Source: Misgurnus anguillicaudatus (taxonomy: Eukaryota > Chordata > Actinopteri > Cypriniformes > Cobitidae). From it: 64,000 bases of DNA. The notes below the pieces were generated by a model. That model had not been told where the DNA came from. It did no database searches and saw only the letters and a program-made list of their open reading frames with translations. Both the position numbers and the translations under genes were made by a program. The stretch is taken from NCBI RefSeq assembly GCF_027580225.2, contig NC_073340.2:34356501-34420500 (forward strand), in the 5' to 3' direction. This document shows positions 1 to 25,264 of this stretch, in pieces. Within the stretch, counting starts at the first letter, position 1. Every line of letters starts with the position of its first letter.

Positions 1-84
1 ATGTCCACAAAAACCGTGAAAGAACTTAGAATTTATTAACCATTTATAATTTCTCAAACATTAGACTTTACACTAGGCTACATA

Positions 85-209
85 CACTGTAAAAGTAAAA
101 AGTTTGATCAACTTTAAAAAAAATACTTCAATTGGTAACACCTAAAAAAAGTACGTGAAAATTTTAAGTTAAGAAAACTTTTCAATCCAACTTTTCACTT
201 TTTACAGTG
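85..209. mobile_element. Small CACTGTAAAA foldback element downstream of gene A
   Basis: Starts CACTGTAAAAGTAAAAAGT and ends with the inverted form ACTTTTTACAGTG. The same insertion sits downstream of gene B at 31786-31959 in the same flanking sequence, so it predates the gene duplication. A related element is at 30966-31129. Confidence 0.6.
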
Positions 210-511
210 TAAATGTAATTTTCTTTAGAAATTTTTAACAAAGGTTTTAAACAAAACATTTTTACTGTTATTTGTCAACTGTGTTTACAGAAATATTGAT
301 CAAAACATTTTACTGTTATGGTTTCACAATTTAAACATAAATGTAATGTATCTACTGTATAGTATAAAAAAAAGTTAGTTGAAGAGTTGAGAGCACAACT
401 CCTCATCATGTAAAGCAACATCATTTTTTTTATTATTTTGACAACAGCAAGAATATCTGGTGTCAAGTGACTAAAGCTGGTTTTCATTTGCTTCTGTACA
501 TGAGGGTTATT

Positions 512-12846
<12,335 letters not shown>

Positions 12847-13440
12847 AATTGCAATGTGCAAAATGTCCTGTAACCAAAAAGAGCTTTATTATTACTCTTA
12901 TTATGACTAATAATATTATATATGAATTTAATCTTAATACGGATCTTTTAATAAAAGCTTTATTATTAAACATACAGCTCTGATTTTGAAACCTGATTAA
13001 ATGAACTGCACGTATAGCAGCTAAAATCACTCATCGTTTAAAAATACATGCAAGTACTGTAAATCAAATCAAATATAATACAAACGTACTTAAGACCAAA
13101 GGACTAAGGATGCATAACGATTAATTGCGGTTAATCTGTAGCAGAATAAACGTTTTTTATGTGTGTGAACTGTGTATAATACCTTTGTATAGATAAATGC
13201 ATATATTTAAGAAATGTTTACATGTGTATATACATTTGTAATTATATAAATATAAATACTTAATATATAAATATATATTTTGCTTAGAATTATACATGCA
13301 TGTGTGCATGCATATATATACATAATTATTATACACAGTTCACACACATATATGATGTAAACAAAAAACGTTTTTTCTGCTATAGATTAATCGCAATTGA
13401 TTGTTATGCATCCCTACAAGATACAATATATTTGACTTAC

Positions 13441-13520
13441 CTCAAACAGGTTTATTCAACATGCTCTCAGACCTGCTGTGGGTTAAACTGCTGAGCAGGA
13501 AGTCTTCTGCTTTTAAATCC
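13441..13520 (-). promoter_or_regulatory. Gene A core promoter and non-coding exon 1
   Basis: On the minus strand a TATA-like TTTAAAAG motif (about 13510-13518) is followed about 30 nt later by the likely start site and a short untranslated exon ending at a strong donor (exon edge 13441, then GTAAGT). The next exon, 12789-12846, holds the ATG. The block is almost the same in front of genes B and C, which supports its function. The start site is inferred from spacing. Confidence 0.55.
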
Positions 13521-15040
13521 TTCACAACCCCGTAAATACGTCAAAAACCCTCCTATATGAGATAGATCAAATTCTTTGATTAGCACTTGCAAGTAGTTGT
13601 TGTTAGAATAAAGCGTTGTATTGTATGTGCAAATTGATCAGCACATAAAGATTGTGTTAAATGTGACCCATGAAATTTGTTATATTATACTGACATTATT
13701 TTGTTAAGGAAAGTAATTGAAGGGTTTGCAGGTCAAGTGTTCACAAAGCAAGCCTCTTATGTGTTTTTGTACGAATTCCTTGTGCTAGCTCATGTGGAAA
13801 AGCAGGGACACAGAGTTTTGCAACTTAAATCATTTTTGTCAGCACACAAGGAGCAGACTCACAAAACAATTTGCAGAATGAGGATATAAGTAGATGCTTT
13901 CCAAGAACAGCCCGACAAATCTGACAATATGCCAATTCCTTACAGGGTTACAAATCAGTGTTTCGTTTAAAGCCTATCAAAAAAATTGAAATAGTTAAGT
14001 TAGTTTATTTATTTATTTGTTGCAGTTTTGCTCGTGAATTTATTGCTAAGGAATGTGCTTGCAGAATTCGGATTTGGAGTCTCAAACTAGCTAAAAGATC
14101 CGATGTACGGATAAATATGATTTGATGTTATCAGCTCTTAAATCAAAAAGAAAAGTTATTTATTCATTTTTGTTAATCCATCAGAGTTTATGGTTTAAGA
14201 TAGAGAACATACAGCTTGTTCTCTTTATGTGTTCAACTTATTCCCTGTGTTATTATGACTCAACTTGTATGCTTAAATGTTCTGATTCATTTGTATGAAT
14301 TCAGTATTTGGCTTGATGGCTACATCTGGTGGAAATTTTGTGTCAATAGTCCACTTAGAAATCCCCTTAATGATAAAAATGCTGATGTGTCAAATACTTA
14401 TTTTTCCAGCTGTATTTATCCTTTTATTGAAGGGTTATTTTTTAAGAAATGCATTAGTATCACCACAACCATTCCATTGTTTTTATCTCGTTGTCTTATG
14501 AGAACATTCTTGTTGTATCGCTGCTTTGGCCAGGAATTGATGGTAGATTAACAAATGCATAGACTCGACGAACCAGTTTTGGCTGAATGGTTACATAAAG
14601 AATATTAAACATCTTTCATAATGTCTCAAAAAAAGCTTACAAAAAAGTATTAAAGAAATGGTTCTCCCAAGAAACCTGTTTCCAAGAAACAAAAATGTTC
14701 GTTCCATGGAATTGCTATGAAGAACCTTTAAAGCAGCTTTACTTTTAAGTGTACACTGCAGGTGCAACATATTTGCAACATTTAATCATAGCATTATTAC
14801 GTTTTTACAACTACAAAACGTAAAACATTTACAAATCTTTCATAACATAACCTCCTAAGACCTGAGCTTTGGTTTGTCTTCTTTTCAGATTTCTTCCAGC
14901 TATTTGGGGTTTAAGAAGAACCAATAAATATAATAACCAAATATTTTTCTTTGAACATGAAGCAGTGTAATTGTCCATGTTTGTGTACAACAGGTTCCAG
15001 TTACACAGAATTATTATGGTGCAAACAAAAAAAATTGCTT
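13520..15040. repeat. Upstream flank of gene A, duplicated upstream of gene B
   Basis: No gene seen. Most of it matches 37020-39700 in the same order, for example GGTTTGCAGGTCAAGTGTTC and AACCAGTTTTGGCTGAATGG. The main difference is the insertion at about 37533-38919 in the second copy. Confidence 0.6.
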
Positions 15041-15044
15041 TTTT

Positions 15045-15430
15045 GGAGGTTGCAGCCTTTGAATTGGGACAAAGCTTCTCTGTGACGGCACGCATTTCAA
15101 ATTTCATCGACTGAGAGATGGCAATGTCGCAAATCTTTGACATAGCTAGCGAGAGGCAATGAGCGGCTACGTCCGAAAGCTTAGCTGACTTGTTGCTTCA
15201 GAGGAATGAAGGCAGCTCCGTAAAGCTGAGAAACACATCAGGACAGACTTCAATCACAATCACATTTTCCGGGCACGCCCAGGCATAATTGTGGGGCAGG
15301 ACAATAAAAGGTATCTCAGGAGACAGGAAGTAAAGTAAACATTGGATTCGGACGTGACTTGATGCCTTTATACATTGGAATGCTGCCTCCGAAAGCAAAA
15401 TTTTTTAGCTTTCGGACGCAGCCAGCGAAT
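15045..15430. repeat. Duplicated repeat with GTCCGAAAGCT inverted motifs
   Basis: The motif GGCTACGTCCGAAAGCT at about 15163-15179 is inverted at about 15402-15421 (AGCTTTCGGACGCAGCC). A divergent copy lies at 40240-40850. Probably a non-autonomous transposon; boundaries not resolved. Confidence 0.45.
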
Positions 15431-15636
15431 AGTCTTTGATCACTATCAGTAAGCACAGGAATGCAGATGGTACAGGACAGAAATGGGGGTTGTGACAGAG
15501 TAATAAATTCCTATATTTTTAATCTTACAAAGTCATGAACATTTCATTAGGTAAATGAGTTGAATAAACTGTCTGAAATAAATCAGAAAATATGACTGAA
15601 TACATGCCATTAATATGAGTAAGAAACGCCAATGCC

Positions 15637-15639
<3 letters not shown>

Positions 15640-15693
<54 letters not shown>
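15640..15693. repeat. (AT)n microsatellite
   Basis: About 54 bp of pure AT dinucleotides, between the repeat above and a hAT element. Confidence 0.95.
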
Positions 15694-15696
<3 letters not shown>

Positions 15697-15781
15697 TAAA
15701 AACATAACTTTTTAGTCAGGCCTTCCTGTAAAATCTTATAAAACCTATTTACATTTTGTGTTTTGCTTTATTTATTTTATT

Positions 15782-16921
15782 TAGGGCTGTCAATAGATTA
15801 AAATATTTAATCGCAATTAATCGCATGATTTCATGAGTTAACTCGCGATTAATCGCACATTTTTATCTGTTCTAAATTTACCTAAATGTAACACTTTTTA
15901 CGTTTTAATGCTCTAATCAGCATGGATTTGGATAATATATATGCTATATGCAAATGTATGTCTACAACAGCCTGTTTACATTTTCAACAGAACCATCAGC
16001 CATAGTTTTATAAATGTTTTTGCCTTTAGAAGACTTTGTTCTTTCTCCATTTCTATTTGCTGCTGATCATTTGTGACCTGTGCTGGCAAATTGAGTTGGG
16101 ATGAGCAAATTTTCAAAAATGTGTCATTTATATTTATATAACAATATCAATATACATATATGTTTTTCTTTTATTGTTTAATTTCACATTGAGACAGACC
16201 ACTTTAAGACTGTAAGATTATGCAAGGTTTTAATATAATGACACAACAGATACTTTTCCTTAACAGTTAACCAAACATTCACTTCAGATATAACAGATTA
16301 TAGGTCATACCTGCATGAATTCTTGTCAAAACAGATATTTTTAAACCTGTAATTTTGTGTTAGATGTCTATATATATCGAGCCCAGTCTCCTGAAGATGC
16401 GTATAAATAGCACGAAGTGTCACGCAGTCGCGAGTTTGTGTGCATGCGCTTCAGACGTCTGCGTCAGACATCCCTTTTGAGCCTTGTCACTCTTAATAAC
16501 TCTTTTAACATCAATCAGATCCCGAAATTTATCTCTCTTAATAATTATTTTAACATCAAGAAAGTCCTGCGGTCTATTTTCTATAATTTCTGAATGCTTT
16601 TTAAAACAAAACTAAAAAGTGAAAGAAGACGCATCTTTGCTTTATATGGATTTGGGACGGTATACCTCACAGAAAACGTGCATTTTAGATGTTTAATGAC
16701 CATTTAGAGCATTGGATTCGCTAGACGAGAGCTTAATGTTCTTATTTTTATGAAAAGCTCCGACTCATCTAGACAGCGCCGGTCACTTGCTGCGTCTCAA
16801 TTCATCCAGCTGTGGGTCAAACAGAAATTGCATGTTGCGTTAATCGTGCGTTAATAAAATTAGTGCCGTTAAAATGAATTTGCGTTAACGTGTTATTAAC
16901 GCGTTTATTTTGACAGCCCTA
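15782..16921. mobile_element. hAT element, 1140 bp
   Basis: Perfect 12-bp termini TAGGGCTGTCAA and inverse, with an exact 8-bp duplication ATTTTATT at 15774-15781 and 16922-16929. An 8-bp duplication and TAGGG-type ends identify hAT. The subterminal sequence is rich in TTAATCGC motifs. No transposase ORF, so non-autonomous. Confidence 0.85.
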
Positions 16922-17936
16922 ATTTTATTATATTTTATTTTATTTTATTTTATTCTTTCATGGTTTGAGTTTTATACATTTTATTCTTATTATGTATCCT
17001 AATGGGTCTATTTTACTTTTTACTTTTTACTTTTTTTTATTTTATTAACTGCTGTATATATTGGTTCCTTGTCAAGCACTTTAAATTGCATTAATTTGTT
17101 TAAAAAAGTGCTATATAAATAAAATTTTCTTGCTTGCTAGCTATTTATTAATAGGATGTACAAATGTACATGTCTGTAAAGCTGTTAATACATAAATAAT
17201 TCATGTATTAGTCCTTTTAAAACTGCAATATTATACGTTTCAGTGTGTGTGAAAATGTAAGTTAATGTACGTGCGATACAATCACACTTCAGGTAAACAC
17301 GTGCATGCATGCAAGTATAAACCCTTCATCTAGATAAAGAATTCCAATAACTAAAAATAACAAAGGGTTTTTGGAAAAACAAAAATATGAGCAAAACATT
17401 TTTGCTTTAAAATTTCCCTGCCTGGCTTACGTCCAGTTTTTTAACTATTGAGGTGAACAGTAGTGATAGTGGTGTATTTTTTCAAGTCTCTGTAATTTAT
17501 CAGTGTTTTTTTTTTTTTTTAAACATGCTCAAAAGCATATCATCATACATTTTACTCCACTACATTTTATAAATACAAGTTGTTGTTTTACATTTAAGTA
17601 CATTACAAATCTTTGTACTTTCTTTTACTTTAAAAATCTTTTCTATTTTAACTAAAGTTTTATTTAAGTAATTGGGTATTAATTTAAATTTAATGTAGTG
17701 GAATAAAAAAGTATGAGACTGAGCATTAAAATGTAGTGAAGGAAACGTTTTACAAACAAAAGCCTTCTGAAGAAGTATAGATAAATGAAAATATACTTAC
17801 TGTAAATAGAGAAAAAACACTTTACTATTGTTCACTTCTGCTTTGTATAGTTCACTTTTCTTTGTATATAAACATAAACCACAAAGCCAATCAAACTTGC
17901 AACATTTCTTTAAACCATCCCATATGATTCATCTGT
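16922..17936. other. AT-rich DNA duplicated at 41280-41838
   Basis: No gene seen. From about 17380 the sequence matches 41270-41838 (GCCTGGCTTACGT, AAACATGCTCAAAAGCATA). The match stops at 17936, where the R2-like insertion region starts. Confidence 0.55.
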
Positions 17937-19187
17937 TTGTACATTACACAACCATTGTATGCACTTATGTTTATATTTCTGGATATAACCTCCAAACTCT
18001 GTTTGCCTGTTTCATCAGTAGCTGAAGAATATAAGGTCACCAAGGCAAGAGCAGTCAGCACTCTACTTTTGTCCAAGGATAGGAAAGTCCAGCACGCTAG
18101 CAAGTTCATCAAGTGCGGCAGGAAATGGAAGCCCCAAGAAGCGGTGTCAGAAGCTGAAGCACACTGGAGACATCAGGAGATTGTCGGAGTGGTCTGCCAG
18201 GGCCGCATGGGACTTGGACACTACAGTACCAAAAGGTGGAGCAAGGCCAACACCAAAGGCAAGAGAGAGCTTGTGGCGCAGAGGGTCCGAGAAGCAGAAG
18301 AAGAACACCGCCGTGTGAAAGCGGTAGGGCTGGCCTCGCAAGGGCAGTGGATGCAGTGGGATCAGGCTCTTGAGCGATCACTGTCCTGGAAAGAGCTCTG
18401 GGAAATCGACCAAGGCAAGTTGGCTTTCTTGCTACGTGCTGTAGCCGACCTCTTGCCAACCCCAAGTAATTTAAAGATCTGGGGCAAGGAAGAAGATCCA
18501 TCGTGCAAGAACTGTGGAGCAGGGCTTTGCACGCTGAATCATATCTTGACGGCATGCCCCAAATCATTGGGAGACGGCCGATACAGGTGGAGACATGACA
18601 AGGTCCTGACAGAAGTCGCCAAATGGGTGGATCTGCAAAGGGTCAAAGCCAACAGCAACCTGGCATCACAGTCTCCAGAATTTATTGATTTCCAGCGTGA
18701 AGGCAACCATACTCCCACGGTAAAGGCAACTGCCAAACACCTGCCATCCATTCTACAGCGTGCTTCTGACTGGGAGATGCAAGTGGACCTGGGGAGCAGG
18801 TTGGTCTTTCCACAAGACATTGCAGTGACCTCACTCCGTCCGGATCTGGTCCTGATTTCCAGGAATATCAAGACCATCTTCGTAGCGGAACTCACGGTGC
18901 CGTGGGAGGACAGGCTAGCTATCTCACATCAACTTAAGAAGGACAAGTACCAGGATTTGATTGATGAGGCTTTTACCAAAGGTTGGCACGCTAACATGTT
19001 TCCCATCGAAGTCGGCTGTCGCGGTTTCCCAACAACATCTTTGCGCTATTTCCTGCAGAAAGTTGGCCTGGATCCAAGACATCTGAAAAAAGCCACTAGG
19101 GAGATAGCCTTAGCAGCCGAGACAAGCTCAAGATGGCTGTGGTTGAAGAGAGCCCAGAGTTGGAACCCCTCTGCAGGCAAAGGCTAA
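17937..19187 (+). pseudogene. 3' end of an R2/NeSL-type non-LTR retrotransposon
   Basis: Open frame of about 390-416 codons. It holds a CCHC finger (CKNCGAGLCTLNHILTACP) followed by a restriction-like endonuclease core with RPDLVLISRNI, VAELTVPWE and KKDKYQDL. This order, after the reverse transcriptase, is characteristic of R2-clade and NeSL elements. The RT domain is missing, so the copy is 5' truncated. The frame opens at a TTG, not an ATG, in the flanking sequence; homologous sequence seems to start near 18018. Base composition is clearly more GC-rich than the surroundings. The endonuclease residues look intact. Likely non-functional as a whole element. Confidence 0.75.
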
Positions 19188-19380
19188 AAGCTCTTTGCTG
19201 CCCCACTCAGGTGAAGCGTACAGGCTAAGGGGCGAAACGCTAGTGAACCTGAGACACCTGCTGACGATGCAGAGGGTTTCCAACAATGTGGACGCTCCAC
19301 TTCTCATCGTGGAACGATATTCCATATCCAAGTAGCTCTTGCAATTCCTGCTTGTAGCAAAGCATCATTGATGTTTATCT
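19188..19380 (+). mobile_element. 3' UTR of the R2-like element
   Basis: GC-rich sequence following the stop codon up to the change to AT-rich DNA near 19376. The exact 3' junction is unclear; no poly-A tail is visible. Confidence 0.4.
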
Positions 19381-20134
19381 TACCTTTACAAACACAAGAT
19401 TTTCCACAACCACAACTTTTCGTCTTGCACTAGCCGTGTGATGCGCCAGCGCGAGCTTACGTATTATGTAATCAGTGGGTAAAATAAGTAAACACGTCAT
19501 CATTTTTCCCAGTAAATATATTTCTAAAGGTGCTATCAACATGAAACTTTCACCAAATGTTGGTAACAGCCCATGCAATTCACACATGCAAGAAATCAAA
19601 CCATAGATGTCCATTAATTATGTGTAATAATGTTAGTCAACATCTGGTGAAAATTTCATGTTAATAGCACTTTTAGAAATGCATTGGCTGAAAAAATGGT
19701 ACTTATTTTAGCCGCTCTTATTAAGGCCTAGTCCTGAAAGAATCTAAACACTTTTTAGAAGGCTGGATATTATCTTTTCTTCCTGCTTTCTATGAATGTT
19801 TGAATGACTTTCTTTTGTTGTGACAACGTCTAGACAAAAAGGATCTGTTGAAAGGCCACACCTTCAAGCAAACTGAAACTATGTGTAGCAGTAAGTCCCA
19901 GCCAACATTGTCTATATAAGTTAGTCACAACACTAGTAATATTTGGTCTAGTCAAACAAAAATGTCTAATAATGTACATTAATATAATGATAAAAAAGAA
20001 CCCTTAGGATTAAAAGGATCTATTGAATCTGTTAGTTTTTGAATGATTCTTTAGTTATTGGGCTACGGTGCCCCAATTGTGCACAACACAACGAAATTTC
20101 AAAAAACAAACGTAAGTTTACAACACAACGGAAA
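19381..20134. other. Intergenic DNA with repeat fragments
   Basis: No gene supported. The stretch AAGAAATCAAACCATAGATG near 19590 recurs at 27089, marking a shared repeat. Confidence 0.4.
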
Positions 20135-20410
20135 TGCTCCAGACCAACCCATACAGAAATGTAATATATGTCAATATATGTAAATTACATATATAATATC
20201 AGTGCCCATGTATGTCTGCTGCATATATTAAATATGCAAAATTCATATATGTAAAATACATGGACATATATGGAAAATATATTTCAAAATATTGCAAAAA
20301 TGGCCGTTTTCATATAAGTGCCATATATTTTCCCATATATGGACATACATGTGAAATATATGTAAGACACATATATGTATACATGCATATATGTACTTAT
20401 TTCCATAGTA
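20135..20410. repeat. CATATATG-rich palindromic repeat
   Basis: Starts CCCATACAGAAATGTAATAT and is packed with CATATATG-type palindromes. Its start is the inverse of the end of the repeat at 26165-26730 (ATATTACATTTTTGTATGGG), so both belong to one family. Confidence 0.5.
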
Positions 20411-20411
20411 C

Positions 20412-20570
20412 ATACTTTCACTTATATTAGGGATACAAATATGCTTCAAATATGATGCCACCATGTACTTTCACTTATATTAGGGATACAAATATGCTTC
20501 TTATATGATGCCACCATGTACTTTCACTTATATTAGTGGCACAACTATGTTTTTTTATACAGCCTACACA
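20412..20570. repeat. 53-bp tandem repeat, three copies
   Basis: The block ACTTTCACTTATATTAG recurs at 20414, 20467 and 20520, each followed by similar ACAAATATGCTTC sequence. The third copy is degenerate. Confidence 0.75.
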
Positions 20571-21320
20571 TATATTTGTACTCATTCTACAGAACACACA
20601 ATTCCAAGTCTTTTCAAATACAAACTTTACTGCATTTTTTCAGCACAGACTTGACAAGTACAAACTTTTCAAGTAAAAACTTTAACTTCAGACTTTATTT
20701 TATTTTTAAAGCCTTTTCAAAGCGCTCACTTTTTTCCCTCAGTATACATTTTCAAACTTCTAGGCACATTTAAAACATTCCAAAACTCATTCGCTGGGGA
20801 AAAACACACTCATTTTTAGTTAACATTTTTCCTGGACATTGTCAGTCTTAGCTCTGCCATCTTCCCATTCAGGTCTCTTCCAATCTGGCCAGCCAAAACG
20901 AGTACTTTGACATAACTGCATCTGAGAAAGTACATTTTCAAGAAAAAGTTTTAAATATTAAGCAGACAAAACACTGGTGGATAAACTTATCACAAAGATA
21001 AAAAAAACTTTATTGCAGTTTCTTCTAGTGCAAGTCAGTAAAATTAAGTGACAAAGTACGTGAATAGGCAAGTAAGGCCACACTTAGTGCAAGCATGGCG
21101 GCCAGTTTTGCACCAATTTAATTTGCAGGCGAGATGGGGTCATAGTGCCAAACACCACCCTCCTCCACCACCTCTCATCAAAACAATTTTTTACGCAGAA
21201 TGTGAATTTGAACACATACATTGAAAATTCTTGAATGCACTAACTGCAGCCCCATGAATGATTGTCCATTTGTTGGCAGATACCTCCACGGGTGTGGTTC
21301 GAAAGCAGGCACTAAGCCGA
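20571..21320. other. Intergenic DNA, nothing recognised
   Basis: AT-rich with no convincing ORF, splice-site chain or repeat boundary. Confidence 0.4.
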
Positions 21321-21473
21321 AAGGGGTGGTGGTAGCACAGCAGTTAAGGAACCTGGCTAGTATGCTAGCCTAGAATTTGTGAGTTTGAATCCTGGTCACC
21401 ACCGTTGTGCCCTTGAGCAAGGCACTTAACCCCAAGTTGAACTTTGTAAGTGTACAAACAGTTTAATAAGAAG

Positions 21474-23087
21474 TAGGGCTGTCACTTTTTATTCGATATT
21501 CAAATATGCATTCAAACATGACGTAAAATATCCACTATAAATAAACCATCCGGTTTTTTTAAAATGCCATGTGTAGCGCATTTTTTACAGTCTAACACCT
21601 CGTAATAGGGAGGAAGCTGAGAATGAGACCGACGGCAACTGTGCGCAAGAGAGGGAAGATGTGGCTCCGGCTTCTGCAGACTTTTTTTGCTTTTCCTGTG
21701 GAAATTTTTTGGATAATTCTGCGGAATGATTTTAAATATTTAAAAAATACATAAGAGAATTTAAGCCGTAAATATTACCAAATTGCATCTAGAATAATTA
21801 CTTTTTAAAGGCTTACAATGAAAATGAAAACACCAAACCAAACAAGTGCTCTGAATTAAATTGGACCAACACGAATCAGATAGATAGAATTATAGTTTGC
21901 ATATAAAATTACATATATTATTGTTTATAGTGTTATAGCAGAATAAAAAGCTTGTGTTAAAGGGACATTCCACTTTTGTTGAAAATATGCTAATGTTTCA
22001 GCTCCCCTGAGTTAAACATTTGATTCTTACCGAGAAAATAATACGCACTGCCCGAAAATAGTCCCCTGCCATTGAAGGTAACCAAGGGGACTATTTTCGG
22101 GCAGTGTGTAATATCACTACGCCTGCTGCAGCCATGTTACATCAGCAGTCACTGATTATTATGCCAGTTTGAGAGTATAGGTCTAACCATATCTGCAAAT
22201 AAAATAGCAACTTTTACTTTCCGTCGGTCTTAGTACACAATGTAATTACAGAAGAGTCAAGTTTTAAATAGGAAAAATATTGAAACAGATCACGACCCAC
22301 AGTTCGGCTCGCATGCGATTTGCGGATTAATATGCAAATTTAAATAGGGTGAAAGTTGATCCTTTGCACGTGTTTCAAAGGCTTGCAAATGTTAACACTT
22401 AAGTGATTTTAAACAATTTAACCACAAAAAGGCGCTAAAATAAAAAAAATTCTGTACACACAGACGCACATGAATTTGAAAGTGTCCGGCCCAACTCCAA
22501 TCAAACATGATTATCCCTACGCCCTTCAAAGATCAGAACTCTTGATGTATAAAATACATTTGGCGAACAAAGCACTGAAAAAGCACTGAAAAAACATGTG
22601 GAGCGACTGTTTATGCAGCATCTTCTTCCCGAAGCGCCGTTTGGAATTTGTCCTCTGTCCTAACCGGTTCAGGAACGTCAACTTTAGGGTTGAACCAAAA
22701 ACCGGAAACTACTGTTTCTGTTCGGAACGAACCAATTGGGAAAAAATTCAGGTTCAAAGCCATGATGTAAACTTTATATTAAACAACAACAGCATTTGTC
22801 TTGTAAACTGATTTAAAATGATCACGTGCTGATCGCATGTCACATAGACGACAGAGTGAAGTAAGATCTGCTTAACTCAGCGGTAAGTTTTATTTCTCAA
22901 ATATCAATGGTTTGTGTTCTCTATCATTAAAAACGGTCAAGCAAACAGCACGCGCAGGGTTAATGCATATGCACGCGCGCATACATAGGCTACGTATGTG
23001 TGCTTGTTGTCAGTGACAATTACTTTTCACAAACACGCTCAAGCGCGGGATATGTGTGCTTGATTTTTCTCAAAAGTGACAGCCCTA
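21474..23087. mobile_element. hAT element, 1614 bp
   Basis: Termini TAGGGCTGTCACTTTT and inverse, with exact 8-bp duplications ATAAGAAG at 21466-21473 and 23088-23095. Contains a perfect 21-bp inverted repeat (22046-22066 with 22086-22106). No transposase seen. Confidence 0.85.
22046..22106. repeat. Perfect 21-bp hairpin inside the hAT
   Basis: Arms CACTGCCCGAAAATAGTCCC(C) and its exact inverse separated by 19 bases. Probably part of a smaller repeat carried within the hAT. Confidence 0.8.
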
Positions 23088-23712
23088 ATAAGAAGATCCT
23101 TTATAAAGACATTACGCGTATATAGACAGGAGCCATCTTAGAAAACAGTCTCGATAAGTCGAGCAACGAATGTCGTGCTATATACATTTGACACCCCTAT
23201 AATCCCTCCCACTCTGAAGTGTTGCTGAACTCAATGGAAAAGCTAACCACGCCAAAGTAAAGTGAGCTGACTGACTCAACCTTACCTGTAGGGTACTATG
23301 CAATGGAAAAGCGCCAAAACCCCTTTAACCATAAAACAGGGTTAAAATGACGTGCTGTCTCTAACTACAATATAAAAACATAAGATTTACATTACCATAA
23401 CATCTTCACTCTGAAGAGTCGCTCAGCTTCTTCTAACTCAGTCAAGTCTTTTAGAGAGAGTGATAGAGGTAATGTGATTAGTAGCTACTGAATACACTAC
23501 AGTTTATACATTTAGTACATTACTTAATTACTTGCCATTTACCTTTCATTATGTACCGTGACTGGATAATCCATCCATTCTCTGACCTTTAATAAAAAAA
23601 TACAAAGATAAACTTAATAATTAACACCTGTCACCGGTATCAACTGGCAGAAATTCACTCTTACCATACAGCATATGCGAAAGAGCTCAGGAAATCACTC
23701 TGATGGGCCTAC

Positions 23713-24313
23713 TAGGGCTGGGCGGTATGACGGTATATTCCGTTACCGCGGAATAAAATGTCAGACGTAACAGATTTTTCTATTCCGTCTATTCCGCCGA
23801 ATGCAAATATGTGGGCATGGCTAACTCTGCCCTCCCACATGTTAAAACAGACTTCATGATCATCACATCATAGCATCTGTCATATTTATAATATCTAGAG
23901 CTTCGTCTCTCATATAGGATAGGTAGGCTATTCATCCTGTCTGTAGGTTTTTGGATATATACCTGTTCATTTTACATACTGCCTATTTTTAATGTAATGT
24001 ATGCATAAATACAAAATACAATGAAGGCATACTATAGCTTCAATAGTCTACTAAATTAAAAAAATTATCAAGACTTAATCTGTTGTTATCTTCTGGGCAT
24101 TTTCACTTTAACATTATTAACTTTAAATTCCTCATAATTTAAAAACTGCGGTGGACATTTAGTTAAAAGCTAGAGTGAGTTGCAAATTTCTGTACATTTT
24201 TATAATAAAAAAACAATATAAACGGAAAAATATTTATACCGTGAATATACCGTTCCGTGAAATAAAATGACTCATTCCGTGGAATAGATTTTTGGTCATT
24301 CCACCCACCCCTA
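23713..24313. mobile_element. hAT element, 601 bp
   Basis: Ends TAGGGCTGGGCGG and (inverse) TAGGGGTGGGTGG, flanked by exact GGGCCTAC duplications at 23705-23712 and 24314-24321. Internal ATTCCG motifs recur near both ends. Non-autonomous. Confidence 0.85.
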
Positions 24314-24600
24314 GGGCCTACAAAAAGAGAATAAAAGGGAAAAACACTGCGATTAGGCAAGGTTTAAGCCAAACATTAGTTGTAATTTTGGTGAGGTAGT
24401 ATTGACTCCAGCCATGTCAAGCTATTAGTGCTTGGCCTTGCAATGTCTGCTTAAACACAAACATAACCCTCTCACTAAAATAAAAGTATAACTCTAACAT
24501 AAATATAAATATAAGGAATGTCGAAATGCATTAGATATGAACCTTTTAAATATATTAACTAAAGCACACCACCTGTTGCCAGAAAGCTGTTTTTATCTAT

Positions 24601-25264
24601 CCGTGTGTCTCAATCAGCTCCCTTGTTCAGTAGTCAGGGCACTGATCAGGGAGTCAGCCATTTTAAGTGCTGTCTAAATCGCAAAATCCGTTTAGTGCAC
24701 TGGAACGTTCGTTCCCTAAAAATTCCCACAATGCAACGCAAAAACCAGTAAGCATCAATGGTCCCTATGTTCCCTTACCGGAAATCACGTGACCTTTTCT
24801 GAAGCTCGCCAACCGAACATCACGATCCAACTCAATAAACTTTATGAAATGTTACAGAACTTTTATAAAAGACAAACATTTGTTTAGTTGTAAATATAAA
24901 CACACATTGCTACACAGTAAGGGACCACAATCTACTCAATATTTAAAATAATAATATTGATTTAAAATTGTAAATATATTTATTACATTTAAAATGTAAT
25001 TGCCTCCAATTTTAGGCACAGATATGTAAGAGAATAATGACAGCATTTTTCACAATGTACTGTTTTTAAAATTAATTCGGAGAGATGTTGGTTTTGCTGG
25101 TTGTTGATGAGTAACAGCTGTGAGAGATTACAACGCGCTTAAGCAGCCACGTGACAGAAATAAGTGAACATTGTCCCAATGTGAAGTGAGCTAGGGTCCT
25201 TACCAGTGCACACATTATACTGATTCACGACCTCGGGAGCTAGGGAACGAACTGAGACACACGG
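24601..25264. mobile_element. TIR element with CCGTGTGTCTCA ends
   Basis: 664 bp with CCGTGTGTCTCA at the left and its inverse at the right, and a TAT triplet on both sides. Like 9036-9682 it has a GTGTCT core near the tip and an apparent 3-bp target duplication. No coding region. Confidence 0.6.

Larger units (their letters stand above)
21330..23110 (+). mobile_element. tRNA-derived SINE-like sequence split by a hAT
   Basis: 21330-21473 has a tRNA-like 5' part (AGCACAGCAGTTAAGG, then GAGTTTGAATCCTGG, a degenerate B box) followed by TTGAGCAAGGCACTTAACCC, a tail common in fish SINEs. The hAT at 21474-23087 interrupts it. A short related piece is near 33160. Confidence 0.45.

Noticed and set aside
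18109..18895. Minus-strand ORFs of 118-152 codons
   Set aside because: Antisense to the R2-like coding region; no domain features.
20412..20570. Three evenly spaced repeats resembling a small CRISPR array
   Set aside because: Repeats are contiguous 53-bp tandem units without unique spacers, in a vertebrate genome.
21340..21420. Possible tRNA gene
   Set aside because: B box is degenerate and the sequence runs into a SINE-type tail; no cloverleaf could be drawn by eye.
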